In this document: piece by piece, positions 1 through 11,665 of the stretch
Layout: each line of letters opens with the position of its first letter
Numbering within the stretch: the stretch's first letter is position 1
Assembly: GCA_900491605.1 (NCBI GenBank)
Contig: UESW01004758.1
Coordinates: 193,916-257,915, forward strand
Direction: 5' to 3'
Source: Calamus simplicifolius
Taxonomy: Eukaryota > Streptophyta > Magnoliopsida > Arecales > Arecaceae
DNA: 64,000 bases
The notes under the pieces: model-generated
What the model saw: the letters and a program-made list of their open reading frames with translations, nothing else
What the model was told of the DNA's origin: nothing
Database searches by the model: none
Position numbers and translations under genes: made by a program

Positions 1-1307
1 TTCCAAATGTAGTCAAAAATATTATTTCTGTACCATTGTTATTAAAATAAGGTTATAAAATAAAAGTTGAGAGCAACGGAGCTCTATATCTTATTCAAAT
101 GACTTCTTTGATATAAAAAAATTTATGAATGGTCGTTTAACTCTATCACTCAATGATAATGTGTTGCTTGTTGAAAACAAAAGGAGAAAGAGAGATAATA
201 CCAATGAAACATTCCTTTGGCATGCCGATTAGGTCATATAAGTGAGTCAAGGATTAACAAGTTATACAAAGAAGATTTCTTGGAAGATTTTCAATTTTAG
301 GACTTTGAATCTTGCTTCATGGAAAAAATGACCAAGTCTTCATTTACTGGACATGGAGAAAGGGCAACTGAGTTATTAAGGTTATACATTCAGATGTATG
401 TGGACCCATGTCAACTCAAGCTATAGGAGAATACTATTTTTTATCACATTTATAGATGATCTATCAAGGTTCCGATATGTGTATCTTATGAAACATAAAT
501 CCGAAACTTTGAAAAGTTTAAACAATATCAAAATATGGTTGAGAAACAAACTGGAAAAGGTATTAAAATCCTTCGATATGATCGAGGAAGTGAATACTTA
601 TCCAGCGAGTTCTTAATCATCTTAAGGATAATGGTATTCTCTCTGAATGGACACCTCGATATACACCACAATTAAATTGTAGCAGAAAGGAGGAACCGTT
701 TCTTGTTTGACATGGTACAATCCATGATGTACTTCATGGATCTTCTAGTATCCTTCTAGGGTATTCCCTAGAAACTGCTGCATATGTAATAAACAAGGTA
801 CCATCAAAATAGTTCTAACACTCGATATGAATTATGGAATGGCAAAAAGCCAAGTCTTAAAACATCTTAAAATTTGGGGTTGCCCAGCTTATGTTAAAAA
901 GGAATTTGTACATAAGCTAAATGCTAAGGCTAAAAAATGTAGGTTCGTCGGTTATTCTCGAAAAAGATATTGGATACCTTTTCTATCATCCTACTGAACA
1001 AAAGGTATTTGTTAGTAGGCATGCTGTTTCTTGGAAAAGGAATTTATTCAAAAAGAAGGTAATGGCAGAATAATCAAATTGAGTAAATTCAAAATAAACA
1101 AACTCAAGTTCCTCAATTAGAAGTACAAATTGATAAGGTACAACTACAACATACATCTTCTCTCTGTAGGTCAGAAAGAGTGCGGGAAGCACCTTTTAGA
1201 TATAGTTTTATGATTGAAATAATAATGAGCAACATCATTGAAAATGATGATCCACTGACCTATATGGAAGCAGTCGAGAGTAAGGACTCCAACAATGGCC
1301 TAATGCC

Positions 1308-2110
1308 ATGAAATCCGAGATGGACTCCATGTATGACAACCAAGTTTGGACCTTAGTTGACCCACCCAAGGAAATTATCCTAATAGGGTACAAATGGATC
1401 TTCAAAAAAAAAAAGATTGGGGTAGATGGGCAAATAGAAACCTACAAGGCTAGGTTAGTGGCAAAAGGTTTCAAGCAAAGACATGGTATTGACTATGATG
1501 AAACATTTTCGCCAGTTGCCATGCTCAAGTCCATTAGGATGTGCTTGCTATTGCTGCATACTATGATTATGAAATCTAGCAGATGGATGTTAAGACTGCA
1601 TTTATTTAATAAAATCTTGAGGAAAAAAGTCTATAGTCACAGCCAGAGGGGTTTGTCTCAAGTGGAGACCAAACCAAGTATGCAAACTTAGAAAATCTAT
1701 TTATGGATTAAAGCAAGCATTGAGGAGTTGGAACATTCGTTTTGATGAAACTATTAAGGAATTTGATTTCATCAAGAATACGGATGAACCATGTATATAA
1801 GAAGATAAGTAGGAGTGTCATTGTCTTCTTGGTATATGTGGATGACATACTTAGCATTGGAAATGATATTCCAATGATGCAATCGGTCAAGCCTTGGTTG
1901 TCAAAATGGTTTTCCATGAAGGATTTGAGAGAAGCATCCTATATTTTAGGAAAGATCTATAGAGATAGATCTAAGAGGATGCTAGGGTTATGCCAATCCA
2001 GGTACATAGACTTAATATTGAAGAGATTCAATATAGAGGAAAGTAAGAAAGGTTATTTGCCCATGAGTCAAGGCATACACCTTCTAAAAGGATGTCTCTA
2101 AGACTCCAGA
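1308..2110 (+). pseudogene. copia reverse transcriptase remnant
   Basis: Two open segments (1308-1691 and 1742-2101) cover the copia RT. The first holds the fingers motif around ARLVAKGFKQRHGIDYDETFSPV. The second holds FLVYVDDILSIGND with the catalytic YVDD, followed by the thumb region SKWFSMKDLREASYILG and the SRYIDLILKRFNIEESKKG block. Between them a frameshift near 1550-1740 scrambles the QMDVKTAFLNG region, which can still be made out in other frames. This is part of the copia element at 1-2818 and has no host function. Confidence 0.9.
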
Positions 2111-2254
2111 GAAAGAGATAGGATGAATAAGATCCCTTAAGCTTCGACAGTAGGATCAATTATGTATGCAATGCTATACCAGACCTGATGTTGCTTATGC
2201 TTTGGGCATAGTAAGCAGATTTAGGCTGATCTAAGGAAGGATCATTGGAAAGAA

Positions 2255-2760
2255 GTGAAAAACATTTTTAAGTACTTGAGAAGGACTAAAGATATTTTTC
2301 TCATATATGGAGGATTAGACTTAAAACTAAAAGGCTACATAGATTCTAGTTTTCAATCTGATCCAGATGATAGCAAGTCTATCAGGGTATGTCTACAGTC
2401 TGAATGGAGAAGCAGTGAGTTAAAAAGTACTAAGCAGCCAACTATAGCTGATTCAGTCACTGAGGGCAGAGTATATAGCTGCAAGTGAAACTACTAAGAA
2501 AGTTGTCTAGATGAAGAAGTTCATCATCGAATTAAACATAGTTCCTACTATACAAGCCAGTGCCATTATATTGCGATAACACTGGAGCTGTGGCACAAGC
2601 GATGGAACCAAGGTCTCACCATAAATCCAAGCACATCCTGAGATGCTTCCACTCGTTCAAGACATCATTGGAAGACATGATATGGTGATAGAACGAGTTG
2701 AAACGAAGAACAACATAGCAGACCCATTCTAAGGCCCTTCCACTACAGCAGTTAGATTGC
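2255..2760 (+). pseudogene. copia RNase H remnant
   Basis: The segment KNIFKYLRRTKDIFLIYGG is the standard lead-in to the copia RNase H domain. GYIDSSFQSDPDDSKSI follows, corresponding to the first catalytic-Asp region. Stops and frameshifts then break the frame, but EPRSHHKSKHI-like and ADPF-like blocks can be recognised up to about 2740 in changing frames. It ends just before the polypurine tract at about 2806, as expected for the 3' end of a copia pol. Confidence 0.85.
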
Positions 2761-2805
2761 CATCTTGATTGTATGGGTATTAAATACAAGGCAATTGGCT
2801 TTAGT

Positions 2806-2818
2806 ACAAGTGGAAGAT
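2806..2818 (+). other. copia polypurine tract
   Basis: The sequence acaagtggaagat directly precedes TG. It resembles the usual plant copia polypurine tract (AAGTGGGAGAT-TG) and lies just after the decayed RNase H, so it probably marks the start of the 3' LTR. Confidence 0.6.
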
Positions 2819-4960
2819 TGAAAGAATTATACCCTGAAAGAAAATCATAATTATTGTATTAGTGGCAAATTTATAATTTCTCTCAACTCAAGAATGATAA
2901 TAAAGATAATTTATATTTCATCATATGTTGTGTCTTATATTTTTATGATGAATCCTATAGAATAGGCAATGTTTTTACGGTTACAGAGAGATAACAGTGA
3001 GACCTAAACCTATAAACCCTAATCTAGAATATTCCTAGTCATAGGATCATCGATTTGGGGATCGATGAATCCGATAGACTAGCACATCTTATGTATGCTC
3101 GATTGTGAGGGTGGTTGGTCTCACAATCACTTGTGTAGAACACTAATGCAAAGATGTGGGTGCTTATTAGGTTATGAGTTCACTGAATTGATCCAACAGA
3201 AGAACATCAAATGGAAGTTTTACTGACTTGTCATAATAGATTGTTCTCTAAGTGGGAGTTGTGCAAGTAATCCTTAGACCTAAGACCACCATAGTATCTT
3301 GTGCATATGAATCCATATTTTGGTTCATATTCATTCATAACAAAAGGTCATGTATGGGATGATGCTGGAATGGTGGATTGTGTATGAAGGTAATGAGTAG
3401 GTCAACAAGGAATCGATAACTCCTAGTAAGAGGACTATTTATCCCAAGTAATCTCATCAATGTTGACTCAGAAAATTTTGATCAAAAGTATGTGAAATTA
3501 GAAAGGTTTTCTAATTTATCATCGGCTGAGTCTTTATTAATGATTAAAGATTCAAATGGATTAAGTGTGAGGGTTTGACATTTATCCATGCCCATCACTT
3601 AATCGGAATAAAGAAATATCGAAGGATTGAATTGCACGTAACTTGCCACTAAGGGTATTTTGATAATTTCTATCAAATTTCTCATCTTCTGGGTAGGCAT
3701 GACATGTTGCTAGAGTAAACCTTGTCTTGTAGGTTTTTATAAATCAATTAGATTGATTTCATAAGTCAATTTGAAGGTTGGTCCATATTGACAGTTTAAG
3801 TTAGCCCGATTTGACCTGTTCAGATAGTCTGATACATAATCGGGCTAAACCAAAAACCTACTGCTGGCTAGATGAGGAATCCAGAGGGTCACACACAATA
3901 GAAAATTGATTGAAGAAGTTAAAAATATTTTTATTAGAATTTTTGGATCCTAATTGGTTAGCCAAGATCGCATACTAGCATATGTGGGCTAACCCGAGCT
4001 CCTGACTTAATCTGTTTAGGTCCATTTGCTTGCTGATTGGGCTAATAAATTTAGTTGGACTTAAATTAATATTAGCCACGTGTTGGGCAGCCTATCTAGA
4101 GTTTAATATGAATTTATGAGATTTTTCTAGATTTTTTAGGATGATCAAATTCGAATTGGATTCGAATTTCAGCCTGATTTGGTTGTTTGGGTTGACTTGG
4201 TTAGTCTGGGTTGACCCAGGGCCTTAATCCTTTTTTGAACCATTTTATTTTAAATTTAAATGAGTTTAATTTATTAAATATCATTTAAATTTATTAATTA
4301 AATAATTTAATAAATTAAATATTTAATATGGGCTTGTGGGGGTTTGAACTTTGAACCGAAGACCCCTTGGACCTTGATGCCCCCTCGGAGTGGATGGGAG
4401 CGCTCCTCACGTAAAGCGTCTCCCCCCTTCTTCATGCCCCTTGGATGGCGCCCTTTCTTTCCATCTAATGCCACTATTGCTGCCCCTTCATTTCTATTTA
4501 AAGGGGCAGCAGAAAGGATTCTGTGAACAAAAGAAGAAAACAGAGAGCTCGTAAGCCCTTCTTCTCCCCTGTTCTTCTCCCCTTGTCTTAATATCACTAT
4601 CATATTAAGACAAGGCCCTAATTTGAGATAGAGGAAAGTGTAGAGGCTTGTTGGAAAACTTTTGAAGAGGAAAAAGTCTAAAGAGACATTAGAAGGGTGC
4701 ATATAATCAAAAGGCTTCCAGGAAGGTTCTAGCAAGCAAATAGGAGGGCTTCTTCGAATCGATTCTCGTGTGGATCACCTTTGGAGGGCATACACTTATA
4801 TGCCTCTTGAAGATTATTGGATTTAGCAATTCAGGTATTTTTCTTAGTCATTTATTTTAGATTTTAATTGATTTACTTTTTGAACTATAAAGGCGATCTT
4901 GGAAATTAGGGTTTTTGGCGATGTTTTTTTCAAAATGATTAAAGTTCATGAAAAGCATGC
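2819..4960 (+). repeat. probable copia 3' LTR (right end uncertain)
   Basis: It starts with TG right after the polypurine tract. It has no coding content and contains an AT-rich stretch (4240-4330) followed by a TATA-like tctatttaaagg near 4491-4502. Downstream, acagagagctcgtaagccc (near 4540) and a pyrimidine-rich leader resemble the R/U5 part of an LTR. The 5' LTR is not in the window, so the right border cannot be fixed by comparison; it is set where GC-rich gypsy-LTR-like sequence begins. The exact end could be anywhere between about 4830 and 4970. Confidence 0.5.
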
Positions 4961-5487
4961 CTCCAAGCATCCCAAACTTCCCATCAACAGCTTCAAGGCG
5001 GCCCCAACCTTCTCAAGGCGGTCTCAGTCTCTGGACTTAGCAACCTACCCCAACGTCAGCCTCACCGACTCCAGCATCGGCCCAGCACTGACTCCATAGT
5101 CGGCCCCAGCACCGACTCTAGCGCGGCCCCAGCACCGACTCCAGCTTCGGCCCCACCAACTCCAGCGTCGGCCTCCAGCACCAACCCTAAAGTCAGCCTC
5201 CAGCACCATTCCAGAGTTAGTTTCACTAGCCATGTGGCTCAACTGCCTGTTACCGCCACGTGACCCACTTGCGGCCCCACGTGGTCCACCTACCAACTAC
5301 GGCCGCCCACGCCATACAGCAGCCTGCAACGAGAGCCCATGCCCTGCAGCAACCTGCAACGGTTGTCCAAACCAAGCAACACCTAACAACTCTACTACGG
5401 TCACCCATTCTGATGGGACCTAGCCACCAACGAACTGCGGTCACCCACTCTGACGGGACACGGCCTGCAGCTTTTACATGCCACTAA
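4960..5487 (+). repeat. gypsy-type LTR, left part (U3 with CCGAC-rich repeats), split by a MITE
   Basis: GC-rich degenerate repeats of the type cagcaccgactccagc / ccagcgtcggcctccag run from about 5000 to 5230. They resemble the GTCGGC repeats in the U3 of gypsy element 1. A short duplicated piece around ggtcacccactctgacggga follows (5398-5460). The right half of the same LTR resumes at 7027 after a MITE. No second LTR or pol of this family is adjacent, so it is a solo or truncated LTR. Confidence 0.55.
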
Positions 5488-7026
5488 GGTTGCGTTTGGT
5501 GCATCACCAGCAATCCTGAATGATAATATGGATTACCTACAAGATAGATTACCATTGATGGATTGCCAGTAATGTTGATTACTGTGTTTGGTATACACAG
5601 GTAATGTTACAATGATATTGATTACTATATTTGGTATACACAGGTATGACAAACAGATTACCAGTCATATACATCAAAATTTTAAAATACCCTTAAATCA
5701 AATTCATATCCTAAATCAAATCTATTAAAAATTTTAAAGTACCTAAAAATACCCCAAAATCAAAGTATTTATATATAAATAGAAGATATTGTATTGAATT
5801 TTTTTAAAGATTAAATATATTTTTAATCTTTAAACATTATTCAATTTTTTTTATTCTTAAACTTTTAATTATCATAATTTATTATTATATTTTAAAAATA
5901 ATTTATTTTTTAATATTTTATTATATAAAATTAATTAAGATTAATAGAATAATTGATATAATATGATAATATGAATGGATCGATTAGTTGATAGCAAAAT
6001 GTAAGTTATTTTTTAAATTTTAAAAAGTAATATAATTAGACGTTGTCAATTTTAAATTACTACTTTATTAAGGAGACATTGCTAAAAAAAGTAATTAATT
6101 TTTTTAATTTTTAAGTAAATTAATTTAAAATAGTAATTAAAAATTAATTAATTAATAAATTAATAAAAAATAGTAAAAAAATTTAATTATTAATTTATTA
6201 AAAAATAAATTAAAGATTAAAAATTGAATTAATATATTTAATTTATTTTTTAAATAAATTATATATTTTTTTAATTAGATTAATATATTTAAATTTTTTA
6301 ATATTAAATTAATTATTAATTATTAAATTAATTTTAAAAAATAATTTTAATTTTTTTATTTTAAAGAATTTTTTAAAATAATTTTAAAAAAACTTAATTT
6401 TTTATTTATATTTTTTTAATATAAATTAATTTAAACTTAATTAAAATTTTTTTTTAATTATTTTTATTTTTAAATTTTTTTAATAATTTCTAAAAAAATT
6501 AAAAAATTATTTAAAATATTAAAATTTTTTAATTTAGAATTTTAAAATTTAATTTTTTAATTTATTTTTTTTTTTAAATTTAATTTTTTTTTAAATTTAA
6601 AAATAGTAATTAAATTTTTTTTAGTTTTTAATTTTTTAATTAGACTTTTCTTATAACTATATTTTTTGTTTTAATTTTTTTTTCTATTCGATATTTTTCT
6701 TTTCTCTGGATGCGATTTATTTTTATTTGGAGATATACGAAAAAGATAACGATGGCGAGAGAAGAGAAAAGAGCGAAAAAGAAGGGAATGATTTTATTTG
6801 GAGAAAGTATTTTTATTTTTACAAGAGGCACGGGCAATGTTGTTAAAAAAATTATTAGATTCAACATATTCGGTAATATGGATAACCAGATTTTTCTGAG
6901 GTATGGTAATCCAGATTACCATTGCAGGATAGATTGCCATTCAAAATATGTACCAAACAAAGTTATCTAGTGGATCCCATTTAAATTACCGATAATATGG
7001 ATAGATTACTACTACCAAATGCCTCT
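5488..7026. mobile_element. PIF/Harbinger-like (Tourist-type) non-autonomous element
   Basis: A 3-bp TAA target duplication flanks it (5485-5487 and 7027-7029). The ends are imperfect inverted repeats: left GGTTGCGTTTGGTGC, right end read inward AGAGGCATTTGGTAG, sharing GC-TTTGGT. Just inside both ends are related blocks, ggattacc / gattaccattg-type on the left and ggtaatccagattaccattgcagg on the right. The middle (5750-6700) is extremely AT-rich and has no transposase. The TAA duplication and the end sequence fit PIF/Harbinger MITEs. It sits inside a gypsy-type LTR, so it is younger than that LTR. Confidence 0.65.
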
Positions 7027-7470
7027 TAAAAAGCAAGCTTTACTATTGTTGTACCTATCATAAATGCTGTGACCTTTACTATTTTGCCCCTATCATAAAT
7101 GCTCTGACAAGTGATCATGCCCTAAGACTACCTACTCCAAGCATCAATAAAATGGATAAGAGAGACGACCAAGTAACACAAAACTCACAACAATTACTAA
7201 ACGCTCACATACTCATACAGAGAGCACCTCTCTAAGCTTCTCTTTCTTTTTCGAGCTTCCTCTCTCTCTTTTTCGAGCTTTCTCAAGCTCACGGCTTTGT
7301 CCAGAGTACTAACTTGAGCGTTGGAGGGTCCTCGCCGGAATCTCTGGTCCTCGGGACTTTTTACAGGCTTTCGATCGCGAGAAGCTCGTGGAAGATCCTA
7401 GGCTCGCCAGAAGGAGATCGGATGCTGCGGACGTTCGAGGAGGTGATCTGGCTAGAACATATATTATCAT
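7027..7470 (+). repeat. gypsy-type LTR, right part (R/U5)
   Basis: This continues the LTR interrupted by the MITE. At 7306-7370 it has the box actaacttgagcgttggag and ggtcctcgccgga followed by a ttttacagg end, closely matching the U5 of gypsy element 1 (21481-21540). A pyrimidine-rich stretch with ctttctttttcgagc repeats lies before the box. The LTR end is near 7450-7470, but no PBS can be recognised after it. Confidence 0.55.
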
Positions 7471-8310
7471 AGTAGAAAGAGAATGCGTATATAATTAAAA
7501 AGCACTAGTTCTCTCTCTACTCATGTCTAACAACAAGTCACATATCAACCCAGTGTGCAATAAAATTAGCGAGAAAGAAAAAGATTAAGTAGATGACTGA
7601 GGGTTTCATAAAGAAAAAACTTGTAAATTTAGTCCTCATGCAATGACTCTTAATGCTTTAGTACTCTGATTGCATGAGCAAAAGGACACGCAGGAAATTT
7701 ATCATCACCATGACATCAGTAACTAAAGCAAATATCTCATCAACAAAGTTTTTTGTCTAAACCAGTAACATTTCGTGGGCACACAGAATGAAGCATGAAC
7801 CCTTCAAGACAAGTCTATCAAACAAACGAGAAGCAGCCAAGGTAAATTTACCATCATCTGAACCATACAATTTTATCTAGATGGGGTTTGAAAAATGGTT
7901 TGGTAATCTTCTAACTCTGTAGGTCTGGCATTTATCAACTCAATATAGCCTCTTCAATATTTTGTCTACTCTTGGGAATCTGGTCCAAGATCACGTAACA
8001 TAATTGCAGCACATCATTGCACAATCCAATTTAGCGATTTCGATAGAACCACAACAGGATCACAATTTGAGAACCAACAACAGAATGGAATTTGTGTTCC
8101 AACGTTCCTCAAGGCTCTCCACTGCAAAACTTAATGGTTGGCAGTGCCTCATCTTTGTATGTGCACATGCATGTGCAGATACAATACAATCACATCAATA
8201 GGATTTTCATAATAATGAAATGCCAAGATAAGCTCAAAACTCATCCATTTCCCTTAAATTATAAACATAGGAAGGAACAAAAGTTCAAAAAGCGTACGTC
8301 CGATAATGAT
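7470..8310. other. no recognisable gene or repeat
   Basis: About 840 bp of AT-rich sequence without a coding signal that I recognise. The short open frames here show no known motif. Confidence 0.5.
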
Positions 8311-8734
8311 TCTAGACTGGAGCGATTCTAGAAGTGTGGTTTCTATTCCCATGATCTATATCACATGGTTCAATGGAAATCCTCAAGTGAGTTTGGTCCA
8401 CCATTTTAGATTGAAAATCAGCTAGAGTCCTTATGGGTACTTTGGTTTAAGCCAATAACTTATTCTAACAGACAAATCTAAGTCTTAGTGCCTAGCGAAG
8501 TGCAATATTTGAGGACAAAAAAGGTCCACGACCTACTGCTCTGATGTGTATAAAGATTGGTAACAACAATAGTCTAGACTCTAGAGCGATTCTTTTAAGT
8601 GTCTGAGTTTATATTCCTAAGATTTATTTTTTTGCGGTTTAAAGAAATCCTCAAGTGTTTTCAGTCCACCATTTGAGAATGAAAATCAGCCAGTCTTTTT
8701 GGGTACTTAGACTTGAGCAATAACTCATTCTAGT

Positions 8735-9443
8735 TAGGGGTGCAACTCGGGCTCAAAACTTAGGTTTCCTCAACCCTAACCCTAACCCTAACCCTATTTG
8801 TAAAATATCAAGCCTAACCCTATTTGTAAAACCTTAACCCTAACCCTATTTTTAAAAATCAAGTTCGGGTTGAGTTTTGGATTGAAATTCGGGTTGATGG
8901 AAAAAATAAAAATAAAATGCTTTTTTCAAAGAAAATAAACACCGAATTATGGATAGATGGGAAAATAAAATCTCTTGCCGAACGGGTAAGCTGGACTCGG
9001 GGCTTTAACATTGTATTAAAAAAAGTCTTACCTGAAACAAATTAAGAAGAGGAGGAGGTGCTGTAAACAAAGAAGAGGAGGAGGCAGAAAGTAAAACGAA
9101 ATATGCGGGTGGTCCGCCTTTATGTTTGTCCTTCTTTTTCTCGCCTGCGATCGACGGCCTTGCCCTCCTCGCCATCAAGTTGGCCATCTTGTCCAACCCG
9201 ACTGGCACCCTCAACGCCCCCAAAAACCTGGTGCCGATAAGCTACCCCTGTTCAGGTAACCCTCGGGTTCGGATTATCTCGGGTTCGGATTGCGGTCAAC
9301 CCGAACCCAAGTCAATTGCAAATTGGGCCAGGTTAAACCCGGGTCTTTTGGGTTCTGATTGGGCAAACATGAGTTTAAACACTGCTATAAATTGGGTTCG
9401 GCGGGCCGGGTTCGGGTTGAACCCAGCCCAAGTTGCACCTCTA
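8735..9443. mobile_element. hAT-like MITE with 8-bp target duplication
   Basis: A perfect 8-bp direct repeat ATTCTAGT flanks the element (8727-8734 and 9444-9451). Inverted ends are TAGGGGTGCAACTCGGGCT on the left and, read inward from the right, TAGAGGTGCAACTTGGGCT, 17 of 19 identical. The 8-bp duplication and the TAGGG-type end fit the hAT superfamily. The 709-bp interior has no transposase. It carries CCCTAA runs and GGGTTCGG-rich stretches near the ends. It splits one copy of the 270-bp tandem repeat. Confidence 0.8.
8772..8852 (+). repeat. short telomere-like CCCTAA repeats inside the MITE
   Basis: A run of about four CCCTAA units, a gap, then further short runs. It lies wholly inside the hAT-like MITE and is degenerate. 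It matches the plant telomere repeat CCCTAAA only partly, since most units are hexamers. Not a chromosome end. Confidence 0.7.
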
Positions 9444-9794
9444 ATTCTAGTGAAACAAATTTGATTTCAATTGCCTAGTGACACATACTCTTATTTTGAG
9501 GATAGAGTGATTCACAGCCTACTTCTCTAATGTGCATAAAGATAAGGAATAACGATAATAGTGACAAAAAAAAACTAGACACTAGAGTGATTCTAAAAGT
9601 GTCCCAGTTTATGTTTCTAGGATCCATTTTATAAGGTTTATTGGGAGTTCATAAGTGTTTTGGTCCATCATTTCACAGTAAAAATCAACCAGTGTCCTCT
9701 TGGTTACTTTTGGGTAAGGTTTTAAAAACCACATGCCCTGTTATCACATCTTGTCCCTTGCCCTAGTGACCATGGTCGAGTGTCTAGGTAAACC

Positions 9795-10045
9795 ATTTTC
9801 CCCTTTATTTGTTTTTTTATTTAATTTTTTCTCTTTTTTCCTATCTTTCCTTCTTTCTTACTCTTTTCTTCTTCTTTATTTCTCTTCTTCCTTCTTTTTT
9901 TTCCATCCTTATTTTTTTCTCCCTTTTTTCCATTCTTTCTTGTATCTTCTTCCTTCCTTCTTTTTCCTTTTCTTATTTTATTCCTTTCCTTTCTTTTTCT
10001 TTCATCCTCTTTCCTCTTCTCCTTTCTTTTCTTTTTTCTCATAAA
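9795..10045 (+). repeat. polypyrimidine (CT-rich) tract
   Basis: About 250 bp almost entirely of C and T, T-rich, in irregular ttcctttct patterns. The open frames across it encode only low-complexity Phe/Ser/Leu or Lys/Arg/Glu and are not genes. Confidence 0.85.
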
Positions 10046-10239
10046 TTATTCTAGTGAATAAATTAGCATCATTCTCTCAGTTTGAGAACTAAAAGAAGTG
10101 CATAGCCTACTTCTCTAATATGCATAACGATCAATAATATTGATACTCTTCTTCAAGTGCTAAATGAGGTGTATAACCTACTTCTCTAATGTGCATAAAG
10201 ATTGGGTACCACAACAACAATTACTACTACAAAGTAACA

Positions 10240-10740
10240 AAAATGAAATGAAGCTTTATGTCATTAATTACCCAAATTAACCTACAAGAATATAGTGATT
10301 TAAAATTAGGGTGTCTAATTTGAAATCTACAAAGTCACCCTACATTTAATGGAATGATGCATATAGTTCACATCTTCACAAATAATTGATCCCAAATCAA
10401 ACTGATTAGCAAAAACGCCCGGGTCCTTGGAAAAGCTAGTTTTGATTGCTGGGTCACAGGTCAAAGGTTTGACCACCAGTCAATTGCAAGTCAACCCAAT
10501 GACCCATGAGATCACACAAAAATAAATAAATAAATACAATAAAACAGCAAATTAAAAAAGTTATAATGATTTTAATAATTTCTGACAAACTAAATTGGCT
10601 TGGCTAGGTCAAACAGTTCAACAATTCAACCTGGTGGATTGGACTCTTTTCTCCCAATTTTTGGGTAATTATTGACTGAGCCACCAAGGCTCTCGGGTGA
10701 TGAGTCAGGCAGGTTGACCAAGCCAGGTCACAAAACAATA
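10240..10740. other. unassigned AT-rich DNA with gtcaa/ttgac-rich segments
   Basis: Segments such as ggtttgaccaccagtcaa and gcaagtcaacccaatgaccc (10460-10510) and ggttgaccaagccaggtcac (10712-10731) suggest a decayed inverted-repeat element, but I cannot define ends or target duplications. No coding sequence seen. Confidence 0.3.
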
Positions 10741-11065
10741 GGCATATCTTAGTATAGGTGTGAGTTTTTTGGAGAGATAAAATTTGATGATTTTTTTTAT
10801 TTATCTTCGAATAACATACTCCAAAATTTTTATATAAGTAGTTGCCATACCAATCCACTGAAATAGTAAGAAATCCCCACTAAAATAGAAAAAATTCCTT
10901 AAAAAAAAGACATTCCTCTAAACTAGAAAACTAATTAGTAATTACAGAATCATTCACCAACTGATTCTATTTTTTTAGGAAAAAAAATAGGAAATAAATC
11001 AGGCCTAAATAAAAAATAAAACAAACTTTCCTAAACTAGCTCACAATAGTCAGCTACATGTTACA
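10740..11065 (-). repeat. copia 3' LTR (minus strand; far end uncertain)
   Basis: On the minus strand it begins TGTAAC directly after a polypurine tract TTGAGGGGGAA (complement of 11066-11076). A TATA-like cttatataaa lies near 10830-10840 on the minus strand. Its second end, set near 10740, cannot be confirmed because no partner LTR is present. Confidence 0.5.
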
Positions 11066-11665
11066 TTCCCCCTCAAGTTAGGTTGTGTATATTATACAAT
11101 CCCATCTTGGAACTGAATTCTTCAAATCTTGTTCTTGAAAGAGCTTCCGTGAGGATGTCTGTAATATGTGACATTGTATGAATATATCTCAATTGAGCTA
11201 TTTCATTGTTAACCTTCTCCAAGTTGAAATGCCTATCAATTTCCACATGCTTTGTTATGTCATGATGGACTGGGTTCTTGGATATACTGATAGCAGCCTA
11301 ACTATCGTTGAACATCCTTATAGTCTTCACGGTAGTAACTCCCAGTTCACTTAGCAACCTCAGAAGCCACATTCCCTCATAAATTCCAAGAGCAAGAGCA
11401 CGATATTCTGATTCAGCGTTGCTCTTAGATACTACAGCTTGCTTTTTAATCCTTCATATCACTAAATTCCCAAATACATATGAACAATAACCAATCATGG
11501 ATCTTCTCTCAGTTAATTCTTCAGCCTAGTTAGCATTAGTGTAAATTTTCATATCTTGATTGTCACTCTTTGTAAAAAGCAACCCATGCTCAGGTGTCAT
11601 CTTCAAGTACCTTAAAATTCTGTTCACAGCTTCTAAATGGTCTTCATTTGGACTATTTATCCAAG
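11066..11665 (-). pseudogene. copia RNase H and C-terminal pol remnant
   Basis: Read on the minus strand, this encodes the copia RNase H end: ILRYLK...GLLFTKSD at the right, then the region around RRSMIGYCSYVFGNLV, KSNAESEYRALA, SKNPVHHDITKHVEIDRHF and ITDILTEALSR, ending before a polypurine tract and LTR. Several stops interrupt it. At about 11665 it is cut by a gypsy-type LTR fragment. It is a different copy from the copia element at 1-2818 and lies in the opposite orientation. Confidence 0.88.

Larger units (their letters stand above)
1..2818 (+). mobile_element. Ty1/copia retrotransposon, decayed pol region (5' part outside window)
   Basis: Broken reading frames spell a copia polyprotein in the order gag-pre-integrase, integrase, reverse transcriptase, RNase H, which is the copia order (integrase before RT). 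Visible pieces are the LWHA-type pre-integrase block near 208-230, the integrase core FIDDLSRFRYVYLMKHKSE near 445-505 and a DRGSEY-like block near 578-600, the RT entry block YKWIFKKK...ARLVAKGFKQRHGIDYDETFSPV at 1380-1515, the RT box YVDD at about 1838-1849, and an RNase H region at 2255-2760. At least ten stops or frameshifts break it up, so it is inactive. The 5' LTR, PBS and gag lie left of the window. Family membership is certain; I do not assign a lineage. Confidence 0.93.
8311..9850 (+). repeat. diverged tandem repeat, unit about 262-286 bp, three copies
   Basis: The block tctagact-ctagagcgattct-aagtgt...tccaccattt...aaaatcagcca...gggtact recurs. Copies begin at about 8311, 8573 and 9576. 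The second copy is split by the hAT-like MITE (8735-9443); removing it and one target duplication leaves a spacing of about 286 bp, close to the 262 bp between copies 1 and 2. Related tails (cctacttctctaatgtgcataaagat) recur at about 9508, 10110 and 10168. Origin unknown. Confidence 0.65.

Noticed and set aside
5045..5487. Several overlapping small ORFs in GC-rich DNA
   Set aside because: They fall in a degenerate LTR repeat that keeps all frames open.
8772..8852. Telomere or interstitial telomere site
   Set aside because: The CCCTAA runs are few, degenerate and lie fully within a MITE that has its own ends and target duplication.
9733..10054. Membrane-protein-like ORFs (Phe/Ser/Leu-rich)
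   Set aside because: Direct translation of a polypyrimidine tract.
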